A DNA stretch of 64,000 nt from Pseudoalteromonas tunicata (GTDB lineage: Bacteria; Pseudomonadota; Gammaproteobacteria; Enterobacterales; Alteromonadaceae). Below are positions 7,561 through 16,681 of the stretch, in pieces. The stretch covers positions 620,001 through 684,000 of the forward strand of contig NZ_CP011033.1 in the NCBI RefSeq assembly GCF_002310815.1, in the 5' to 3' direction. The notes beneath the pieces are model-generated. The model saw only the letters and a program-made list of their open reading frames with translations. It had not been told where the DNA came from and searched no databases. Numbering within the stretch: the first letter of the stretch is position 1; every line of letters starts with the position of its first letter. The translations under genes were made by a program, and so were the position numbers.

Positions 7561-9987
7561 ATGGGCTTATTACTTGATATTCGTTATGCACTGCGGTTAC
7601 TGGCAAAGTCGCCCAAATTTACTTTGTTGGTGAGTTTTATTTTGGTTGGTAGCTTAAGCATTAGTTTATTAGCGTTTAATTATGTGAATACTATTACAGC
7701 AAAAGCAATTAATATTCCTGATGGCGAGACAGTTACTACGTTAAAAATAAAGGGTGGTCAGCCGGGGGCAGGGCTATGGATGGCTGATTTTCAAAACCTG
7801 ATAGCAGAAACAGAGTTTAGCCAATTAGTGCAAGAATTTGCTACTTCTCGTTCAATGGACGCATGGTACAGCAGCCCAACAGCCAAAGGATCGCAAAGTT
7901 TAAATGGCTTTGCCGTTGGTAGCCAATTCTTTGATTTTGCTCGCAGTGCTCCAGTACTTGGCCGATATATCCATGCTCAAGATTTAGAAAAAGGCGCCAG
8001 TGATGTGGTGGTGCTCTCTTATAAAACGTGGCAAACCGTATTTGGTGGTGATCCCGCTGTGATTGGCCAAACCATCACGCTTAATAAAATGCCTCATGAA
8101 GTAATTGGCGTTGCACCACTGGGTTTTCGCTTTCCTTCTTGGGCGCAAGTGTGGCTCGCAGATAAATCATTATCGCAACAGGTACAAAAAGAGACGTTAC
8201 GAACCGACTTGTATCTGCGTTTAAAGCCAACTGTAACTGGGGTGCAATACGAAACATTTGTTGCTGCATTTTTAAACGAGCGTTTTAGTCGTCGCTTGTC
8301 AGAAATTGACCGCGAGCAGTTTAGTGAAATAACTGCAGCGCTAATCTCCCTACCAGAGCAAAATACTGATGGTATGGCTTGGCTGATGCATTTTATGAAC
8401 CTAGTGGCACTGATGATCCTCAGTATGGCCTGTATTAATACCGGCAACTTATTGTTAGCCCGTGCTATGGAGCGACGTAAAGAAACCGCTATTCGCGCCG
8501 CTTTAGGTGCCAGACAATGGCGTATTTTTCGCCAACTAGTGTGTGAGGGCACTCTCATCATTTTAATCGGCAGTGTACTTGCTACCTTACTTGCTGGCTT
8601 TTTGATTGATTTTGTCAATACCATGATGCACAGCGCATTTGGCGATAAACTGCCCTTTTGGTGGCAATGGCAAATGGATGCTCAAACCCTGTGCGCAGGC
8701 TTGTTTTTTCTGGTATTTACCTTAGTTTTTGCCTGTATTTTGCCAGCGTTAAAAGCCACTCGATTAGATTTAAATGATGTACTGCGCGATGGTACTCGCG
8801 GTGCACTTGGCAAAAAAGCAGCCCGCAATGGTCGTATTTTGGTGATGATGCAAATTGGTTTGATCACCACGCTGATGTTAGTGGGCGGCCTGACAACGCA
8901 TATCATTACTAATACTAAAGAAATTGTAAATGAATTGGCGCTTGATAATTTATATCGCTCACAATTTAGTTTGGCTGAGTTTTATCACAATGATCACGAT
9001 AAAATTCGTTCAGTATTAGCTGCTACAGTGCAAAAAACTCAAGCAGACCCTTCATGGTTATTATTTCAGTTACGACAACGCCTTGGTAATGTGAAGATTC
9101 AAGTTGATGCAAAAGAGGAACAAGTCGACGTCAGTTTTATTTCTGGTCAGATGGATAATTTAGGCTATCCGATTATTAAAGGGCGAGATATTGCTTTAAA
9201 TGATGATCAGAGTAGTCAGCAAGTTGCAGTGGTAAGCCAATCATTTGCCAAGCAATATTTTATTGATGAAGACGCTGCGCTCGGCCAATTTATTGAAGTG
9301 GGGGATGAGTTTGCTAAGCGTTATCAAATTATTGGGGTCGTGACTAATAAGGGGCAAAATAGCCAAGGATTATTTGCTCCAGCCGATCAATTTCACGAAG
9401 TGTATTTATCATTTTGGCAATTATCTAATGAGCAATTAGAGACAGTGTTTGATACTTTGTTTGTCAATAAAGCCGAACTAACAGCCGCTATTGATGCGTT
9501 TTATGATTTGCTTTATCAGATTGATCCACAATTACCTCTACCAGAAGTGTTTGATTATAATGAGAACAGTAATGTAGCCCTGCGGTCGCTCACCAAAATA
9601 AGTGAAGTGATTTTAGCGGTTGGAAGCTTTGCCTTGGTTCTTGCTTTAATTGGTATTTATGGCATGACAGCTAATCAAGTCAGTTTAGGCTGCCATGAGA
9701 TAGGTTTAAGACGCGCCATTGGGGCAAAAGATACGGCGATTATTCGCTTGTTTATGAGCAAAAATGCCAAGCCCGTTTTTTGGGGCATGGGCAGTGCTTT
9801 GGTGATTTATATCGCGTTATCCTGGGTTATAAATACTATCAGTAATGATTTGATTGATGGCAGCATGTTTATTATGGCGGGTTTAGTGACTAGCATTACG
9901 TTGCTCAGTGTTATCGCCTTGGCGGTTTATTTGCCGTGTAAAAAAGCAGTGATGCAAGAGCCTGCTCAATCACTCAGAGTCGATTAA
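7561..9987 (+). CDS. Duplicated FtsX-like ABC exporter permease (MacB core plus FtsX, two halves)
   Basis: An 808-residue permease of the 'ADOP' type, meaning two MacB/FtsX units fused in one chain. There is a membrane helix near the N-terminus, a periplasmic MacB core (about 50-240) and an FtsX domain with ARAMERRKETAIRAALGAR (about 300-320). A second helix and core follow (GRDIALNDD, VAVVSQSFAKQYF), then a final FtsX domain with GLRRAIGAKD. ATG 7561 is preferred over GTG 7555 and ATG 7558 because AGAGG lies 7 nt before it; the gene abuts the ATPase stop. As a duplicated permease it can work as a monomer with an ATPase dimer. Confidence 0.92.
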   Translation: MGLLLDIRYALRLLAKSPKFTLLVSFILVGSLSISLLAFNYVNTITAKAINIPDGETVTTLKIKGGQPGAGLWMADFQNLIAETEFSQLVQEFATSRSMDAWYSSPTAKGSQSLNGFAVGSQFFDFARSAPVLGRYIHAQDLEKGASDVVVLSYKTWQTVFGGDPAVIGQTITLNKMPHEVIGVAPLGFRFPSWAQVWLADKSLSQQVQKETLRTDLYLRLKPTVTGVQYETFVAAFLNERFSRRLSEIDREQFSEITAALISLPEQNTDGMAWLMHFMNLVALMILSMACINTGNLLLARAMERRKETAIRAALGARQWRIFRQLVCEGTLIILIGSVLATLLAGFLIDFVNTMMHSAFGDKLPFWWQWQMDAQTLCAGLFFLVFTLVFACILPALKATRLDLNDVLRDGTRGALGKKAARNGRILVMMQIGLITTLMLVGGLTTHIITNTKEIVNELALDNLYRSQFSLAEFYHNDHDKIRSVLAATVQKTQADPSWLLFQLRQRLGNVKIQVDAKEEQVDVSFISGQMDNLGYPIIKGRDIALNDDQSSQQVAVVSQSFAKQYFIDEDAALGQFIEVGDEFAKRYQIIGVVTNKGQNSQGLFAPADQFHEVYLSFWQLSNEQLETVFDTLFVNKAELTAAIDAFYDLLYQIDPQLPLPEVFDYNENSNVALRSLTKISEVILAVGSFALVLALIGIYGMTANQVSLGCHEIGLRRAIGAKDTAIIRLFMSKNAKPVFWGMGSALVIYIALSWVINTISNDLIDGSMFIMAGLVTSITLLSVIALAVYLPCKKAVMQEPAQSLRVD

Positions 9988-10032
9988 CTTTTGATGTCTG
10001 TTGATTAGTTTAAAAAATAGTTACTATGAGCC

Positions 10033-10066
10033 AACGTTAGGGTATGACATTACCCTAACGTTTTTT
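10033..10066 (+). terminator. Strong hairpin with U-tract between exporter and regulator genes
   Basis: Perfect 12-bp stem AACGTTAGGGTA / TACCCTAACGTT, 6-nt loop, then TTTTTT. Only 14 nt separate the T-run from the regulator's GTG, so the regulator must be read through this hairpin or start from a promoter overlapping it. TTGATT at 10001 and TACTAT at 10022 form a poor 15-bp-spaced candidate. Confidence 0.8.
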
Positions 10067-10080
10067 GCTAAGGAGCGGGT

Positions 10081-11472
10081 GTGACATTTAAAGTATTAGT
10101 GGCTGATGATGACCTAAATATCATTATTAGTTTGAAGTTTTTATTAGAGGCTGAGCAGTATCAGCTGACATCAGTCACGACGCCTGAAGCGTTATTAGAT
10201 CAGTTGAAAAAACAACAGCTTGATTGTGTATTGCTTGATATGAATTTTCAACGCGATACCACATCAGGTAAAGAAGGTTTAGCTCTTATTCACGCTATTC
10301 GTACGATTGACCCGTTAATCCCGATTATTATGATGACAGGTTGGGCAACGGTTGATTTAGCCGTTCAAGCATTAACAACTGGTGCTAACGATTTTTTACA
10401 AAAGCCGTGGGACGATGACAGACTGCTTAATGCGGTGGCGACACAAATTCAGCTTTCAAGAACCCAGTTACAGTTGCAAAAAGTAACTCAAGAAAATAAA
10501 ATTCTAAAACATCAGCTCAGTGCTAATAATACTGATTTCTCGAGTCAGTCTAAAGCCATGCAGCAGTGTTTGGCTGAACTAAACCAATTGGCGCAAAGTG
10601 ATATGAATATTTTACTCACTGGCGAAAATGGCACAGGTAAAAGCATGTTGGCTGAGTTGATCCATCAGCAATCGGCAAGATCTGCGGCTTCATTAGTCAG
10701 TGTTAACATGGGCGCTATCAGTGAGAGCCTGTTTGAAAGTGAAATGTTTGGCCATGTAAAAGGTGCGTTTACTGATGCGAAAGAGCAACGCATTGGTCGG
10801 TTTGAAATGGCGCAAGGCGGGAGTTTATTTTTAGATGAAATTGCCAATATACCTTTGAGCCAACAAGCAAAACTATTACGAGTACTCGAAGCGCAGCAAT
10901 TTGAAAAAGTAGGTTCAAGTAAAACGCAATTTGCCGATGTGCGTATTATTTCTGCAACAAATGCCAATTTGCAGCACGCTATTCAAGAGGGGCATTTTCG
11001 CCAAGATTTATTCTACCGCCTAAATACAGTAGCCATTCACATTCCAGCACTGCGTGAGCGCCAAGAAGATATTATCGCGCTGGCTGAAGGTTTTTTAGCG
11101 CAGTTTTGTGCCAAGTATCAAAAACCACTGCTGACGCTTTCGATTGAGGCAAAACACCAATTGTTGCACTATTCTTGGCCTGGCAATATTCGCGAGTTAC
11201 GCCATTGTATGGAAAGACTCATTTTCACTTGCCAACATCACAACATTAGCGCTGATCAACTACAACTGCAAGAGGCAACATCACCTTCTCAGATAACTGA
11301 ATCAACCTTAGCTAATCAAGCAGCCGATAAGTTGATGACATTAGATGAGATTGAAAAAAGCACCCTTAGCACTCGACTGGCTTATTTTAAAGGTAATGTT
11401 GGTCAAGCTGCAAAATCCTTGGGCCTTAGCCGCAGTGGCTGGTATCGCAGGGTCGATAAATTTGAACTTTAA
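10081..11472 (+). CDS. Sigma-54-dependent response regulator (NtrC family)
   Basis: A 463-residue three-domain activator. The receiver (1-120) has the phosphoacceptor Asp in CVLLDMNF and the conserved Lys in FLQKPW. The AAA+ domain (about 140-380) has Walker A GENGTGKSM, the sigma-54 contact loop as GAFTDA instead of the usual GAFTGA, Walker B GGSLFLDEI and the arginine region FRQDLFYRLN. A Fis-type helix-turn-helix closes it (NVGQAAKSLGLSRSGWYRR). The GTG start follows AAGGAG at good spacing. GAFTDA is a known functional variant. With the kinase behind it and the sigma-54 promoter in front of the exporter, it most likely activates that operon. Confidence 0.95.
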   Translation: MTFKVLVADDDLNIIISLKFLLEAEQYQLTSVTTPEALLDQLKKQQLDCVLLDMNFQRDTTSGKEGLALIHAIRTIDPLIPIIMMTGWATVDLAVQALTTGANDFLQKPWDDDRLLNAVATQIQLSRTQLQLQKVTQENKILKHQLSANNTDFSSQSKAMQQCLAELNQLAQSDMNILLTGENGTGKSMLAELIHQQSARSAASLVSVNMGAISESLFESEMFGHVKGAFTDAKEQRIGRFEMAQGGSLFLDEIANIPLSQQAKLLRVLEAQQFEKVGSSKTQFADVRIISATNANLQHAIQEGHFRQDLFYRLNTVAIHIPALRERQEDIIALAEGFLAQFCAKYQKPLLTLSIEAKHQLLHYSWPGNIRELRHCMERLIFTCQHHNISADQLQLQEATSPSQITESTLANQAADKLMTLDEIEKSTLSTRLAYFKGNVGQAAKSLGLSRSGWYRRVDKFEL

Positions 11473-12790
11473 AAACCCATTGTATTTAATTAGCAGCGTC
11501 ATAAAGCAACCTTTTAGTACCTTTACTTGGTTACTGATTAGTTTTAGTGCCCTGTGGCTTGCCTGCATTGGGTTACTGATAATAATGAAATTATCCTGGT
11601 ACTTAATTGGCTTTATTTTCTTTAGCTGCATCAGCATTCAAGCATTGTTGATGTATCGTTTTTTGCGTGAGCAAAACCGTCGTTTTGATAGCATTAGCAA
11701 CTTAATTGCTGCCTTATTACAGCAAGATTACAGTTTACGTGGCCACGATAGTAAACAGATTCATTACAATGAATTGCTTAGCTTAATTAATCAGTTAGCG
11801 GATACTTTGCAGCAGCACCACCGCCATGCGATTGAAAGCCAACAATTAAGCGAACAAATTATGGCGCAAATGGATGCAGCTCTGATTGCGTTGAATAAAA
11901 ATGGTTCGGTTATTTTCCAAAATCAAGCAGCTGTGAGCTTATTAAAGTTAGATCTCGATTCAGTAGCGTTGAACCGAGCATTAATAGCGCAATTGCATGC
12001 GTTACCCTATGGTCAAAACAATACCTTACAGCTTGATAATCAGCCGCAACCGGTATTGGTATTTCGCGAACGGTTTATACAAGCTGGGCAACAACATGAT
12101 TTATTTTTGTTTAAAGAGCTGGGGTCGATTTTACTTGAACAACAAAATCAAGCTTGGCAAAAATTGGTAAGAGTAATTAGCCATGAACTTAATAATTCAC
12201 TGACACCAATTGGTACGATTAGCCGCAGTTTAATACGCCAGCTTGAACAAGGAAAACCAGCGTTAATGATGAAAGAGGGCTTGGCTGTCATCAAAGAGCG
12301 CAGTGAATACCTTGCCAGTTTTACTCGTAGTTATTCTGAAATGGCTAAACTGCCTCCGCCTGATAAAAAACCACTGCTTATGGCTTTGTACTTACAGGGA
12401 ATTTGTCAGTTATTCAATCAACAAAAGATAACGCTAAGTTGTGCTGATGATTTAACCGGTTTTATCGATTCAAACCAGTGCCAGCAAGTATTAATTAACC
12501 TCATAAAAAATGCAGTTGAAGCAAATCAAAGTGCTAATCGGCAAGACTTAGGTATTGAGATTATCTGTCAGTTACATGATAAAAATCTACAGATCAGCAT
12601 TTATGATCACGGCCTGGGTATTGATAATCCAGATAATTTATTTGTGCCATTTTACAGCACCAAACCACACGGTTCAGGCATTGGCCTGATGCTAAGCCGA
12701 CAAATTATTACCAATCACTTTGGTCGCTTAAGCATAGACAACGGCCCAAGTGGCGGGGCAGTGGCAACCATTACCTTACCAAGCCAATAA
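11462..12790 (+). CDS. Sensor histidine kinase (NtrY/NtrB-like), partner of the NtrC-type regulator
   Basis: About 442 residues. Two membrane helices lie near the N-terminus (about 15-60) with almost no periplasmic loop between them, then a PAS-like stretch. The dimerisation helix has the phospho-His in RVISHELNNSLTP, and the ATPase domain has N-box NLIKNAVEAN, G1 DHGLGI and G2 GSGIGLMLSR. With no periplasmic domain it probably senses a membrane or cytoplasmic signal. The start is uncertain: the frame is open from 11345, but TTG 11462, with AGGG 9 nt upstream, overlaps the regulator stop by 11 nt and gives a sensible N-terminus. Confidence 0.9.
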   Translation: MNFKNPLYLISSVIKQPFSTFTWLLISFSALWLACIGLLIIMKLSWYLIGFIFFSCISIQALLMYRFLREQNRRFDSISNLIAALLQQDYSLRGHDSKQIHYNELLSLINQLADTLQQHHRHAIESQQLSEQIMAQMDAALIALNKNGSVIFQNQAAVSLLKLDLDSVALNRALIAQLHALPYGQNNTLQLDNQPQPVLVFRERFIQAGQQHDLFLFKELGSILLEQQNQAWQKLVRVISHELNNSLTPIGTISRSLIRQLEQGKPALMMKEGLAVIKERSEYLASFTRSYSEMAKLPPPDKKPLLMALYLQGICQLFNQQKITLSCADDLTGFIDSNQCQQVLINLIKNAVEANQSANRQDLGIEIICQLHDKNLQISIYDHGLGIDNPDNLFVPFYSTKPHGSGIGLMLSRQIITNHFGRLSIDNGPSGGAVATITLPSQ

Positions 12791-12808
12791 TAATGCGGCC
12801 GTACTTGG

Positions 12809-13141
12809 CTAAGCGCAACACTTTTTGTATTTTTTACCACTCCCGCATGAGCAAGGATCGTTACGCTCAGGGGTTTTAGCAAAGACTTGTGGGGCAGGTT
12901 TGTTTAACGCAACATCAAGGGCTTTAATATCTTCGGCCTCTTCAGCGTTAATACTGATGTCAGCAAACAATTGGTGCTGCTCGAGCATGGCTTCAATTTC
13001 ATGTTGGCGGGCTTGAGTTTGCACTTGCAAAATCAAAGGATTGTTTTGACTGCCTAATTTCACATTCGGTTTTGGTTGATACGTGCCGAGGTTGTGTTTA
13101 CCCATCACAATAGGGCGACCACGGTAGAAACATTTAGACAT
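12809..13141 (-). CDS. SEC-C metal-binding motif protein (PBPRA1643 family)
   Basis: A 110-residue protein ending in the SEC-C zinc motif (NDPCSCGSGKKYKKCC) known from the SecA tail. The N-terminal part (SKCFYRGRPIVMGKHNLGTY) is the conserved signature of a small gammaproteobacterial family named after PBPRA1643. Its function is not established. It faces the kinase gene tail to tail with only 18 nt between stop codons and no clear terminator. Confidence 0.85.
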   Translation of the reverse strand: MSKCFYRGRPIVMGKHNLGTYQPKPNVKLGSQNNPLILQVQTQARQHEIEAMLEQHQLFADISINAEEAEDIKALDVALNKPAPQVFAKTPERNDPCSCGSGKKYKKCCA

Positions 13142-13296
13142 TGCTGATCCTAATTAGGGCACAGGACATTCGCTGCGCTTAAAAATGAGCACGCATGCTA
13201 ACAGCTAAAGCACTTTTTGGCTAAAAACAATCACTTTTTTTGCAATGTCACTGCAAGATTCAATCATTTGTTAGGATTTATTATCTAGCGCACAGG

Positions 13297-15450
13297 CTAT
13301 TTATTACATACAGGGAGTTTAATCGATATTTTTAAACCGCCTAATGGACTTGCCGTCGCGCGAATTTGCCCTTGATGTGCGTGGATTAAATTTTTGCAAA
13401 TTGCTAATCCTAAGCCGGAACCGCCTAATTGACGCGAGCGAGATTTTTCTACGCGGTATAAGCGTTCAAATATTTGTTCAAATTGGTCGCTTGGTACACC
13501 AGGTGCCGTGTCGTTGATTGAAATAATAATAAAGTGGTTTTTTGCGTAAACCGACAATGTAATGGTGCCGGGTTTATCGGTATATAGGCAGCTGTTGGCT
13601 ATGAGGTTGGTCAGTACTTGTTTGATACGGTCGCAATCCCATAACACCGTTTGCTGTTGTAAATTGATTTCACATTGCCAATTAAAGTCATGATCTTTGA
13701 CGTAATTGGCAAACTCATGTTGCCAGCTTTCAAATAAAGCAGCAGCAACATGGCTTTGCTGGTTTAAAACCAAATGGCCGCTATCGGATTGCGCTAATTC
13801 ATAAATATCTGAAATTAAACGGTTAATATCTATCACCTTTTGATTCATTTGCGAATAGCTCGATTGCACGTCACTAATCAAGTTATGTTGCAAAGCATTC
13901 ACTTGTAATTTCATCGAGGTAAGCGGCGTTCGCAGCTCATGGGAAATATCAGCTAGCAGTTGATCTTTTTGTTTTAGAAGTTGTTCACTCAGCTCATTAC
14001 GTAGTAATGCCATTTTACGACGTTGCCAAATATTGAAAATAATGACGCTAAATAACAGCAAGCTTAAAAAAAACAGCGTAACTAACCATTTTTTAGTGGC
14101 TTGTTCGGTGGCAATAATTTGCTGCTGTGCTTTTTCATTTTGCTGTAACTGACTGACTTTGAGCTGTTCTTGTAATAAATTAACGTCCTTTTTGCTTTTT
14201 TCTTGTTCTTTAATACGTTCGCTTGAAACATCCTCTTGGTATTGTTGGTAAGCAAGTTTTAGATGGGAATAAGCAGCTGAAAAGTCTTGTTTTAGCGCCA
14301 GTACATCCGCGAGCTTTTCGTGAGCAGGGCGCACTAAGGAAATGTTATTTAATGATTGTGTAATGGCTAAATACTGCTCTGCATGGCTAAGTGCTTGGTT
14401 AAGAGCTTTATTTTCAAGATAATAATCAAAAAAATGGCTATGTACCCGACCCTGTGCAAAGGTATCATTGGTAAGCATTGCTGAATTTTGGGCATGGTTT
14501 AAATTAGCAAATCGCGCAGTAGGATTTGCTAAATCTTTATAAATATCGGCTAGTTGCAAGTAGGTTTGTGTGGTTGCAGCAGGAGCATCGGCTTTTAAAA
14601 ATAGCTCAATGGCTTTTTCATTATATTCGACGGCCACCTTGAGTTGCCCTTTTTTATGGGCCAATTTGGCAAGTTGGCTGTAATCAAACGCGCAATCTTT
14701 ACTGTTTTTACGGGCTAAATCTATTTTTAAAGCTTTTTGGTAAAAATGTTCAGCTTGAGTTAAATCATTGGTTTTCATGTATAAATTACCAAGATTGTAA
14801 AAATTAGCCGAAATGGTCATTAAATCCTTACTGTTTGATAGCGCATGCATGGCATTGAGTTGATACATGAGGGCTTGATCATAATCGAGCTCCGTTTCCG
14901 CAAGTACACCGAGTGCATTATAAATCCGTGCCATACCCGAGGGACGATTACTCTGGCTATAAAGTTCAAGCGAAATTTGATAGTTTTGTTTTGCTAAATC
15001 GTATTTACTAAGGTTGCGTTGATAGATACCCGTCATACGGTAGAAATTTGCTTGTTCATTAGTAGTAAATAGAGTCAAGTTAAGGTTTACAAGTGGGTGT
15101 ACATGCTCAAGCATAATACGTTCAGCTTCGGCATAGTGGTTTCTATTTTGTGCTATCAAGCTTTCTTCAAACCAGGCCATAATCGTTATTTTTGGCCATT
15201 GGCTTTGTTTTAGAGGCGCTAAAATAGCAAGCGCTTGATCATAGCGTCCTCGATGCCAATGTAAGGTGGCTATACTGATGGTGGCATCAGCTTGTTGTTC
15301 GCCGGTGGTATTGTTTTGAATTTTAGTCAGCTGTGCTAAGGCATCTGAAGCGGCGAAATTAAAATTGGTTAGGTCATAGGTTTGCGCTTTGGCTTGAGTC
15401 AAACAACACAGTAATAAAAAAAAAGCGATATAACGACGAAAATAAAGCAA
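13297..15450 (-). CDS. TPR-containing periplasmic sensor histidine kinase
   Basis: About 717 residues. A signal peptide (ends near AKA) precedes a periplasmic array of TPR-like helices (about 25-420). A coiled region rich in Gln and Lys follows, then a membrane helix (about 455-475) and a kinase core with H-box DISHELRTPLTS, N-box NLIANS and G2 GGSGLGLAICKNLI. The array suggests sensing through a protein partner. The open frame begins with GTG 15459, but that codon lies inside the Shine-Dalgarno-like AAAAGGTG. TTG 15450, six bases further on, starts a good signal peptide and is preferred. It follows its response regulator by a few bases. Confidence 0.88.
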   Translation of the reverse strand: MLYFRRYIAFFLLLCCLTQAKAQTYDLTNFNFAASDALAQLTKIQNNTTGEQQADATISIATLHWHRGRYDQALAILAPLKQSQWPKITIMAWFEESLIAQNRNHYAEAERIMLEHVHPLVNLNLTLFTTNEQANFYRMTGIYQRNLSKYDLAKQNYQISLELYSQSNRPSGMARIYNALGVLAETELDYDQALMYQLNAMHALSNSKDLMTISANFYNLGNLYMKTNDLTQAEHFYQKALKIDLARKNSKDCAFDYSQLAKLAHKKGQLKVAVEYNEKAIELFLKADAPAATTQTYLQLADIYKDLANPTARFANLNHAQNSAMLTNDTFAQGRVHSHFFDYYLENKALNQALSHAEQYLAITQSLNNISLVRPAHEKLADVLALKQDFSAAYSHLKLAYQQYQEDVSSERIKEQEKSKKDVNLLQEQLKVSQLQQNEKAQQQIIATEQATKKWLVTLFFLSLLLFSVIIFNIWQRRKMALLRNELSEQLLKQKDQLLADISHELRTPLTSMKLQVNALQHNLISDVQSSYSQMNQKVIDINRLISDIYELAQSDSGHLVLNQQSHVAAALFESWQHEFANYVKDHDFNWQCEINLQQQTVLWDCDRIKQVLTNLIANSCLYTDKPGTITLSVYAKNHFIIISINDTAPGVPSDQFEQIFERLYRVEKSRSRQLGGSGLGLAICKNLIHAHQGQIRATASPLGGLKISIKLPVCNK

Positions 15451-15462
15451 AAGAAACACCTT

Positions 15463-16146
15463 TTAATTAGGAATACTGCCAAAAAGAGCTATATTGATGC
15501 GATAACCTGCACCATAAACGGATTCAATAGGTGCAACTGCGTTGAGAGTTACCTTGAACTTTTTACGGATGTTTTTGATATGACTGTCGATTGTGCGATC
15601 GTTGATATCATGCAGCTCGGGGTAGGCTAGTTCGATAATTTTGTCCCGTGAAAAAATGCGCTCGTGATTAATAAAAAGTAACTCAAATAAGCTAAATTCC
15701 GAATGGGACAGTGATACTACCCCAAGAGGGGTTTTTATTTCTAGCGCATCTGCATTAAGGGCTAAGGTGTTATATTGTACTTGGCCAATACTGCGCTTTA
15801 ATATCGCTTTAGCACGTAATACCACTTCCATGGCATCAAAGGGTTTGCAGATATAATCATCAATGCCGAGTTGTAATCCTTGCAATTTTTTTTGCTGTTC
15901 AACAATGGCGGTGAGCATCACAATTGGCACATCGGAAAATAAGCGAATTGCCTGACAACAAGCCATACCATCTTTATTTGGTAACATTAAATCAAGTAAA
16001 ATCAAATCTGGTTGATAGTGTTTTACTGCATTTACCACCAAATCTCCGTCGTCAATGTGCAACGTATCAAACTGATTAGCTCGGAAAAAAAGCTCAATTC
16101 CTTGCGCTATGCTGAGATCATCTTCAACAATTAAAATTTTCTGCAC
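15463..16146 (-). CDS. OmpR/PhoB-family response regulator
   Basis: A 227-residue DNA-binding regulator. The receiver (1-120) has acidic residues VEDD, the phosphoacceptor Asp in LILLDLMLPNKDG, and the conserved Thr and Lys (MLTAI, CKPFDAMEV). The winged-helix domain (about 130-225) contains SLSHSEFSLFELL and DRTIDSHIKNIRKKF. The GTG start (16146) is preceded by TAGGA. It is co-transcribed with the TPR kinase downstream and probably with the small gene upstream. Target genes cannot be named from the sequence. Confidence 0.93.
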   Translation of the reverse strand: MQKILIVEDDLSIAQGIELFFRANQFDTLHIDDGDLVVNAVKHYQPDLILLDLMLPNKDGMACCQAIRLFSDVPIVMLTAIVEQQKKLQGLQLGIDDYICKPFDAMEVVLRAKAILKRSIGQVQYNTLALNADALEIKTPLGVVSLSHSEFSLFELLFINHERIFSRDKIIELAYPELHDINDRTIDSHIKNIRKKFKVTLNAVAPIESVYGAGYRINIALFGSIPN

Positions 16147-16177
16147 AGTGATTTTCCTAAAATTTGAACGCGGTATT

Positions 16178-16453
16178 TTAGCTATTTATAGAACAGATGG
16201 AATCATTTTTTCTCGATTTAAGCTGCTGGCGGATCAAAATACCATTATTTGATGTCGCCAGTGCAATTTCGATTTTATGTTTAATTGAGTTATCAAGGCT
16301 TTGATCAAATAACATCATTTCTAATAAGTTGAATAAGCTTTCCAATTGCTCCAACTCATTGTTTTTATAAAGCTCATTACAAAGGATTGGGAATCCTAAA
16401 GCATCTAAAGTGGAAATGATTTTTTGATTAATTGCTAATCCTACTGATCCCAT
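16178..16453 (-). CDS. Small protein of unknown function upstream of the two-component pair
   Basis: A 91-residue, mostly helical, acidic-to-neutral protein with no signal peptide or membrane segment. I recognise no family. A perfect AGGAGA ribosome site about 8 nt before the ATG and a gap of only 31 nt to the response regulator argue that it is real and in the same operon. Leucine-rich central helices (ELEQLESLFNLLEMMLF) could mediate protein contacts. A role tuning the regulator or kinase is possible but purely positional inference. Confidence 0.7.
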   Translation of the reverse strand: MGSVGLAINQKIISTLDALGFPILCNELYKNNELEQLESLFNLLEMMLFDQSLDNSIKHKIEIALATSNNGILIRQQLKSRKNDSICSINS

Positions 16454-16681
16454 CGCGGTTTTCTCCTAAAAAACAATAGCGTAATTAGATGCCATAATTG
16501 TGCATCAAATATGGATCAGGATTAAAAAATGAGTTATTAATTGCGTGGGGCTAAGATGCAAGGGTAAGTCTGTTTTTTGCAGCAATATGATTGCAGTTTT
16601 TAAAATAGCAATTTGAGCTATGGGCAAACAAAATTATCTTGTTATTATCGGTTTCCCTGGATGTGCTTTAAGACAATATAA

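Noticed and set aside
8094..8624. A 176-codon open frame on the - strand opposite the exporter permease
   Set aside because: Shadow of the permease gene; the translation is Ser/Arg/Ile-rich without domain character.
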